Under the pieces are notes generated by a model. That model was not told the DNA's origin. It did no database searches and saw only the letters and a list, made by a program, of their open reading frames with translations. Shown here piece after piece: positions 6,261 to 9,439 of a DNA stretch of 9,439 bases (its first letter is position 1; each line of letters starts with the position of its first letter). The position numbers were made by a program, and so were the translations under genes. This DNA comes from Candidatus Uhrbacteria bacterium (lineage in GTDB: Bacteria; Patescibacteriota; Patescibacteriia; 2-12-FULL-60-25): NCBI GenBank assembly GCA_016866635.1, contig VGLT01000027.1, forward strand, positions 1 through 9,439, written 5' to 3'.

Positions 6261-7574
6261 ATGTTCCACCGTTTGAAACAGTTTGTTCCAGAACCCCTGT
6301 TGCAAATATACCATTACTGCCTCGCTCGCTTGGCTTGTGTTTGGTATGGAAATCCATCAGACGAGCTGATCGTCATTGGAGTCACAGGGACAAATGGTAA
6401 GACCACCACAAGCTATTTGATCTCCAAAGCGCTCGAAGCCTCAGGTTTTAAAACGGGATGCACCACCACGGGGATTTGGAAGATTGGCGACACAGAGACC
6501 ATCAATACCATGAAGATGACCATGCCGGGACGCTTTTTTCTTCAGCGGATGCTCCGGCAGATGGTCACGGCAGGTTGTCGTTATGCGGTGATCGAGACCT
6601 CCTCACAGGGATTGATTCAATACCGGCATATTGGCATAAATTACGATGTAGCGGTCTTTACGAACTTGCGGCCAGAGCACATTGAGGCGCATGGGGGGTT
6701 TGAAAACTACAAGCGTGCCAAACGCATCTTATTTGAACACCTGGTGAGCGGTCGGGTAAAAGTCATCGATGGAACGCGCATCGAAAAGCAAGCGGTCTTA
6801 AATGCAGATAGCGCGCATGCATTATATTATGCTGAGACGCCAGGACTTACACGTGTCGAGTGGTTTAGCATAGATGAACAAAAGGGTTTAGTTGGCGAAT
6901 CCATTGTGCTCCAAGGAGATGGTTCGCGTTTTGTGGTGGAAGGAAAAACAGTCGACCTTAAACTCCCGGGGCGCTACAATGTAGAGAATGCGTTAGCCGC
7001 CTTGGCTGTTTGCAAGGCACTGGGAGTTTCTCCACAGGCCGCCGCAGAGCGTGTATCGATGATCACTCGCGTTCCCGGTCGATTTGAACGTGTGGATGTT
7101 GGCCAGCCATTTACCGTGATTGTTGATTACGCGCCTGAGCCAGGATCGCTTCAGCAATTGTATGAGGCCCTATCATTGATTCCACACAGACGCGTGATTC
7201 ATGTACTTGGTTCGGCAGGTGGAGGTCGAGATGTTGCTCGTCGCGCGGTTCTTGGTCAACTCGCAGGGCAAAAAGCGGACATCGTTATCGTCACAAATGA
7301 GGATCCGTATGATGACGATCCACAACAGATTATTGATCAGGTTGCGGCAGGAGCTCAGGAGTTTGGAAAGAAAGAGGGAGAGACACTGTTTCGCATCATG
7401 AATCGGCGCGAGGCGATCGAGAAAGCGATGCAACTGGCTCACGCACAAGATTTGGTGGTCATGACGGGCAAAGGATGCGAAGCGTGGATTTGTGTCGCGG
7501 GCGGGAAAAAGATTCCGTGGGACGAGGTGGCGGTGGCAAGAGAGGCGATAAGAAAAGTAACTAGTAACTCGTAA
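6261..7574 (+). CDS. Short MurE-like Mur ligase lacking the N-terminal UDP-binding domain
   Basis: A 437-residue ATP-dependent Mur ligase, nearest in style to MurE, which adds the third residue of the peptidoglycan stem peptide. The central ATPase domain begins almost at once: P-loop GVTGTNGKTTT at 40-50, then ETSSQG (112-117), VFTNLRPEHIEAHG (132-145) and YKRAKRILF (150-158), whose AK lysine (Lys154) matches the carbamylated Lys of MurE. LPGRYNVENALAA (235-247) and GRFE (273-276) enter the C-terminal domain, with VDYAPEP (288-294), GGGRD (320-324) and GKGCE (403-407). About 40 residues precede the P-loop, where full MurE has about 100 forming the UDP-MurNAc-binding domain. The DNPR specificity motif for diaminopimelate is replaced by EDPYDDDP (347-354). 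ATG 6261 fits the promoter; an open frame upstream only reads through pgsA. The Mur ligase fold is certain; MurE function is likely but unproven. Confidence 0.88.
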   Translation: MFHRLKQFVPEPLLQIYHYCLARLACVWYGNPSDELIVIGVTGTNGKTTTSYLISKALEASGFKTGCTTTGIWKIGDTETINTMKMTMPGRFFLQRMLRQMVTAGCRYAVIETSSQGLIQYRHIGINYDVAVFTNLRPEHIEAHGGFENYKRAKRILFEHLVSGRVKVIDGTRIEKQAVLNADSAHALYYAETPGLTRVEWFSIDEQKGLVGESIVLQGDGSRFVVEGKTVDLKLPGRYNVENALAALAVCKALGVSPQAAAERVSMITRVPGRFERVDVGQPFTVIVDYAPEPGSLQQLYEALSLIPHRRVIHVLGSAGGGRDVARRAVLGQLAGQKADIVIVTNEDPYDDDPQQIIDQVAAGAQEFGKKEGETLFRIMNRREAIEKAMQLAHAQDLVVMTGKGCEAWICVAGGKKIPWDEVAVAREAIRKVTSNS

Positions 7575-7605
7575 CTAGTAACTAGTAACTCGTAACCAGT
7601 AATGT
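7557..7605 (+). repeat. Tandem 7-bp repeat array (GTAACTA/GTAACTC) abutting a start codon
   Basis: Six heptamers at 7557-7598 read GTAACTA, GTAACTC, GTAACTA, GTAACTA, GTAACTC, GTAACCA, followed by a decayed seventh, GTAATGT (7599-7605). The variant order shows a higher unit: 7557-7577 and 7578-7598 are 21-bp copies differing at one base. The array supplies the last codons and TAA stop of the Mur ligase gene and ends directly at ATG 7606. Each heptamer contains TAA, so stops occur in all three forward frames. Neighbouring A-type units create ACTAGT palindromes. Confidence 0.92.
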
Positions 7606-8280
7606 ATGATTAAACTGGAAAATATATTTGAATGCAAACCAAACGAGCAGGTGTATCAAGTGGTGCGGCGACACTCCGCGGTTTTGATTGCGAAACTGAT
7701 TTGCGCGGGAGTTTTGCTTGTGATCCCATTTTTCTTTTTGTTTTTTTTAACGCAGTGGAAAACCGCCGGGCTCATCATCTTTGCTGTGATTGAAGCGATC
7801 GGACTCGTGCTGGCGATCCGCGCGTTTATTGCTTGGGATGGAACGGTCCTGATTCTCACCACACATCGTGTGTGTCAGGTTCATCAGCAGGGTTTGTGGA
7901 AGCGTCGCGTGGTTGATACACCGTTTGTGTTTATCGATGGGGTTCGTTCAGAACGCGCAGGTCTTGGTGATGCGCTGTTTGGGACAGGCACGCTCCACAT
8001 TCAAACCACAGGATCTGGAGTTCCCGTCATTGCAAACTGGATGGCGACTCCGGAAAAACTCCAATCGACCATTCACGATTTGCGAGAGAAGCGAGCATGG
8101 CAGGTTGACATGAATACATCCGACGAGGCCGGACCCGGCTCCGCCGGGCAAGAACACGATGTGGAGCTTGAGGTAACTCGCGAGCGAGTCGCGCGCATGC
8201 TGGTGGATATGGACAAGGAAACACTCAAAACCGTGGAGCAGCTTTTGCATAACACAAAAAAGGGGGAGTATGCGCCATGA
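7606..8280 (+). CDS. Bacterial PH-domain membrane protein (bPH2/YdbT-like)
   Basis: A 224-residue protein with two adjacent hydrophobic helices (about 26-48 and 53-75) forming a membrane hairpin, followed by a bacterial pleckstrin-homology-like domain (about 78-160). The domain shows the usual sequence style: VLILTTHRVCQVHQQG (81-96), then FIDGVRSERAGLGDALFGTGTL starting at 109, where a strand leads to a Gly-rich turn. Such proteins sit at the cytoplasmic face of the membrane and no enzymatic role is known. A linker (170-185) containing a GC-rich hairpin sequence leads to a C-terminal charged helix (186-218). ATG 7606 follows the heptamer array directly and has no Shine-Dalgarno site. The 3' end overlaps the FtsB-like gene by 11 bp, so those two are likely translationally coupled. 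Family assignment is fairly good, the function unknown. Confidence 0.8.
   Translation: MIKLENIFECKPNEQVYQVVRRHSAVLIAKLICAGVLLVIPFFFLFFLTQWKTAGLIIFAVIEAIGLVLAIRAFIAWDGTVLILTTHRVCQVHQQGLWKRRVVDTPFVFIDGVRSERAGLGDALFGTGTLHIQTTGSGVPVIANWMATPEKLQSTIHDLREKRAWQVDMNTSDEAGPGSAGQEHDVELEVTRERVARMLVDMDKETLKTVEQLLHNTKKGEYAP
8134..8148 (+). repeat. GC-rich hairpin inside the PH-protein gene
   Basis: CCCGGC (8134-8139) and GCCGGG (8143-8148) form a perfect 6-bp inverted repeat around TCC. It is more GC-rich than its surroundings and encodes part of a Gly/Ser/Pro linker (residues 177-181). There is no T-run after it, so it is not a terminator. Confidence 0.6.
8261..8268 (+). promoter_or_regulatory. Shine-Dalgarno of the FtsB-like gene
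   Basis: AGGGGGAG lies within the end of the PH-protein gene. Its AGG is 6 nt from ATG 8270, supporting coupled translation of the overlapping gene. Confidence 0.55.
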
Positions 8281-8677
8281 GAAACCAGCCGGCGGCGGAC
8301 TCAAAAGTATTCGTTGGCCACTGTTTATCGCGGCCAACGGAGCCTTGTTGTTGATGGTCGGTGTATCAGCTGGGCGGGAGACCTATCAGCAATGGAAGGT
8401 AGATCAGGAGATTGTGGGATTGAAGGAGCAAATAGAAACACTCGAAGGGAAAAAAGTGCGCCTTTTAGACACGATCCAAAAATTACATTCCTTGGATGAA
8501 TTAGACAAAGAGGCGCGTGCACAGTTGGATGTAAAGAAACCGGGGGAGCGTGTCATCGTGTTAAAAGGATTGGAGAATGAATCTCCAACCGCGCGGACCA
8601 CATTCATCTCAACAACACGGCAACAAGAAATGTCTAATCCTAAGAAATGGTTGTATTATTTTTTGAAGCAGGACTAA
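8270..8677 (+). CDS. FtsB/DivIC-like septum formation initiator protein
   Basis: A 135-residue single-pass membrane protein of the FtsB/DivIC family, which acts in the FtsQ-FtsL-FtsB (DivIB-FtsL-DivIC) complex that activates septal wall synthesis. A basic cytoplasmic tail (1-15) precedes one membrane helix (about 17-34). An extracytoplasmic coiled coil follows (about 38-74, with LKEQIETLEGKKVRLLDTIQ), then the family's closing signature LDKEARAQLDVKKPGERVIVL (beginning at 78). A poorly conserved tail ends in NPKKWLYYFLKQ (123-134). Length and order fit the family. FtsL-type or merely FtsB-like coiled-coil proteins remain possible, but the KPGE signature favours FtsB/DivIC. It overlaps the PH-protein gene by 11 bp and is followed after 3 bp by the SurA-N-like gene, so it is mid-operon. 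Confidence 0.85.
   Translation: MRHEKPAGGGLKSIRWPLFIAANGALLLMVGVSAGRETYQQWKVDQEIVGLKEQIETLEGKKVRLLDTIQKLHSLDELDKEARAQLDVKKPGERVIVLKGLENESPTARTTFISTTRQQEMSNPKKWLYYFLKQD
8670..8673 (+). promoter_or_regulatory. Shine-Dalgarno AGGA of the SurA-N-like gene
   Basis: AGGA lies in the last codons of the FtsB-like gene, 7 nt before ATG 8681. It supports that start and translation from a shared mRNA. Confidence 0.5.
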
Positions 8678-8680
8678 CGT

Positions 8681-9307
8681 ATGACGCTATCATTTTCTGT
8701 TAAACGACTCACGTGGCTGACGGCATGTGTTGTCATCCTCGTGATTCTGTTGGGAGGAATTCTGATCCTCCTCAATGGGATGTACCATCATCAATGGGAT
8801 TCGCCGTTTGTGCGGCGTTTTGCGGGAATGGTCTCTTCCGCAAAAGTTGGGGATCAAAAAATTTCTTACGCAGAATATCTTAAGCATGTGGATGCACAAA
8901 CCCACTATTTATCCGGGCCAGCAGCGCGCGCTCTAGGATATCCATCAACGCTGACAAAAGCATTTCGCGAACAAGCACTGGAACGGATGATCCGCATGGA
9001 AATGGTGGAGCAAATGGCCAAAGAGCGTGGGGTGATTGTAACTCCTTTGGATGTTGATCGAACATTTAGCGCGCTCATTGCCCGGACCACCAGCTCAACA
9101 TCGCCAGAGGAGATTCGCGGATTTATTTTTGATCAATTTGGCTGGACCGAAGCAGAGTTTCAGCGTTATATCATTCGGCCAGGATTAATCGAGGATATCT
9201 TGAGCACCAAGCGTTTGCAGGAGACAAATGATCCCGAGGCGTTTAGTAAGGAAATAGAGGCAAGATTGAAAAGCGGGGACGTTAAACGATACTTGGCTTT
9301 TTCTTAA
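8681..9307 (+). CDS. Membrane-anchored SurA-N-domain-like protein without parvulin domain
   Basis: A 208-residue protein with one N-terminal membrane helix (about 11-32) after a basic start, placing the rest outside the cytoplasm. AKVGDQKISYAEYLKHVD (54-71) and the following helices, LERMIRMEMVEQMAKERGV (100-118), VTPLDVDRTF (120-129) and FGWTEAEFQRYI (153-164), follow the pattern of the SurA/PpiC/PrsA N-terminal chaperone domain. The parvulin prolyl-isomerase domain normally found after it is missing: the protein ends at residue 208 with only a short helical tail. It may act as a chaperone or scaffold for exported proteins rather than an isomerase. ATG 8681 starts 3 bp after the FtsB-like stop with AGGA in front. 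A strong hairpin terminator begins 20 bp after its stop, so it closes the operon. The domain call is by pattern and moderately sure. Confidence 0.75.
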   Translation: MTLSFSVKRLTWLTACVVILVILLGGILILLNGMYHHQWDSPFVRRFAGMVSSAKVGDQKISYAEYLKHVDAQTHYLSGPAARALGYPSTLTKAFREQALERMIRMEMVEQMAKERGVIVTPLDVDRTFSALIARTTSSTSPEEIRGFIFDQFGWTEAEFQRYIIRPGLIEDILSTKRLQETNDPEAFSKEIEARLKSGDVKRYLAFS

Positions 9308-9327
9308 TGTTTGGTTCTTTGATTAAG

Positions 9328-9357
9328 GAAAAATCCTGTCATTCGACAGGATTTTTC
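9328..9357. terminator. Bidirectional intrinsic terminator between convergent genes
   Basis: A 13-bp perfect stem (9328-9340 with 9345-9357) around the loop ATTC consists of a TCCTGTC/GACAGGA core flanked by A5 on the left and T5 on the right. Read from either strand it gives a hairpin ending in a T-run. It can therefore stop both the rightward membrane-protein operon and the leftward tRNA transcript; its edge lies only 1 bp from the tRNA CCA end. Confidence 0.88.
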
Positions 9358-9358
9358 G

Positions 9359-9434
9359 TGGAGCCAAAGGCGGGATTTGAACCCGCGACCTCTGCTTTAC
9401 GAAAGCATTGCTCTACCAACTGAGCTACTTTGGC
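9359..9434 (-). tRNA. tRNA-Thr (anticodon CGT)
   Basis: On the reverse strand the cloverleaf is complete: acceptor GCCAAAG/CTTTGGC (7 bp, all paired), D-arm GCTC/GAGC with loop AGTTGGTA, anticodon loop TTCGTAA, variable loop AGGTC, and T-arm GCGGG/CCCGC with loop TTCAAAT. The anticodon CGT reads ACG threonine codons. The discriminator base is T and CCA is encoded (complement of 9359-9361). The anticodon stem has four pairs plus an A27-G43 mismatch at its top. Only 5 nt upstream of the gene are visible, so its promoter, or a preceding tRNA in a cluster, lies beyond the window. Confidence 0.96.
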
Positions 9435-9439
9435 GTTCG

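Noticed and set aside
5757..6314. 185-codon open frame on the - strand opposite pgsA
   Set aside because: Its composition is that of a shadow frame; the + strand carries a complete CDP-alcohol phosphotransferase motif and there is no start signal on the - strand.
7557..7605. CRISPR-like array
   Set aside because: Units are only 7 bp with no spacers; it is a simple tandem repeat.
8134..8148. Intrinsic terminator within the PH-protein gene
   Set aside because: No T-run follows, the hairpin is inside an intact reading frame and the operon continues downstream.
1..9439. Alternative genetic code with TGA read as Gly or Trp
   Set aside because: TGA ends the NUDIX, solenoid and PH-protein genes at sensible places and no in-frame TGA interrupts a gene.
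1..9439. Defence island, prophage or insertion sequence
   Set aside because: No transposase, integrase, nuclease-effector or phage-like gene is present; the genes are housekeeping or envelope types in ordinary operons.

Overview
The window is a compact stretch of bacterial chromosome in which every protein gene lies on the + strand. A single tRNA gene on the - strand closes the right edge. Gene spacing is tight: overlaps of about 10-20 bp or gaps under 50 bp. TGA, TAA and TAG all end genes, so the standard bacterial code applies and the TGA-recoding lineages are unlikely. The style of the proteins suggests a Patescibacteria/CPR genome, at moderate confidence and from recognition of family style rather than a search. 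The pointers are a Mur ligase without the usual N-terminal UDP-binding domain, a small FtsB/DivIC-like protein, a membrane-anchored SurA-N-only protein, a CtpA-type protease and an odd SLT-domain protein.

Layout. 1-240 is the C-terminal end of MurA, cut by the window edge. It runs with overlap into a CtpA-family S41 protease (221-1474), followed by a NUDIX hydrolase (1482-1931); these look like one operon. A 697-residue soluble, all-helical protein of unknown function (1962-4055) follows. Next come a secreted SLT-fold protein (4101-5615), a PgsA-like CDP-alcohol phosphatidyltransferase (5662-6243) and a short MurE-like Mur ligase (6261-7574). An array of 7-bp repeats covers the end of the Mur ligase gene and runs exactly to the start codon of a bacterial PH-domain membrane protein (7606-8280). 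Two small single-pass membrane proteins complete that group: an FtsB/DivIC-like protein (8270-8677) and a SurA-N-like protein (8681-9307). A symmetric hairpin at 9328-9357 probably terminates transcription from both sides and separates this group from tRNA-Thr(CGT), encoded leftward with its CCA tail.

How the genes fit together. Most products act on the cell envelope: MurA and the Mur ligase on peptidoglycan precursors, the SLT protein on the wall, CtpA and the SurA-like protein on extracytoplasmic proteins, PgsA on phospholipid and FtsB on division. The NUDIX enzyme and the solenoid protein are the exceptions.

The most notable signals are as follows. (1) Promoter-like -35/-10 boxes sit so close to start codons that several genes would be leaderless or nearly so, while genes inside the operons keep Shine-Dalgarno sites. 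(2) The SLT domain lacks the catalytic Glu and carries a lysine-rich coiled coil. (3) The Mur ligase has lost its UDP-binding domain and the DNPR amino-acid specificity motif. (4) The heptamer array abuts a start codon. No obviously new multi-gene system such as a defence island, CRISPR array or mobile element is visible.
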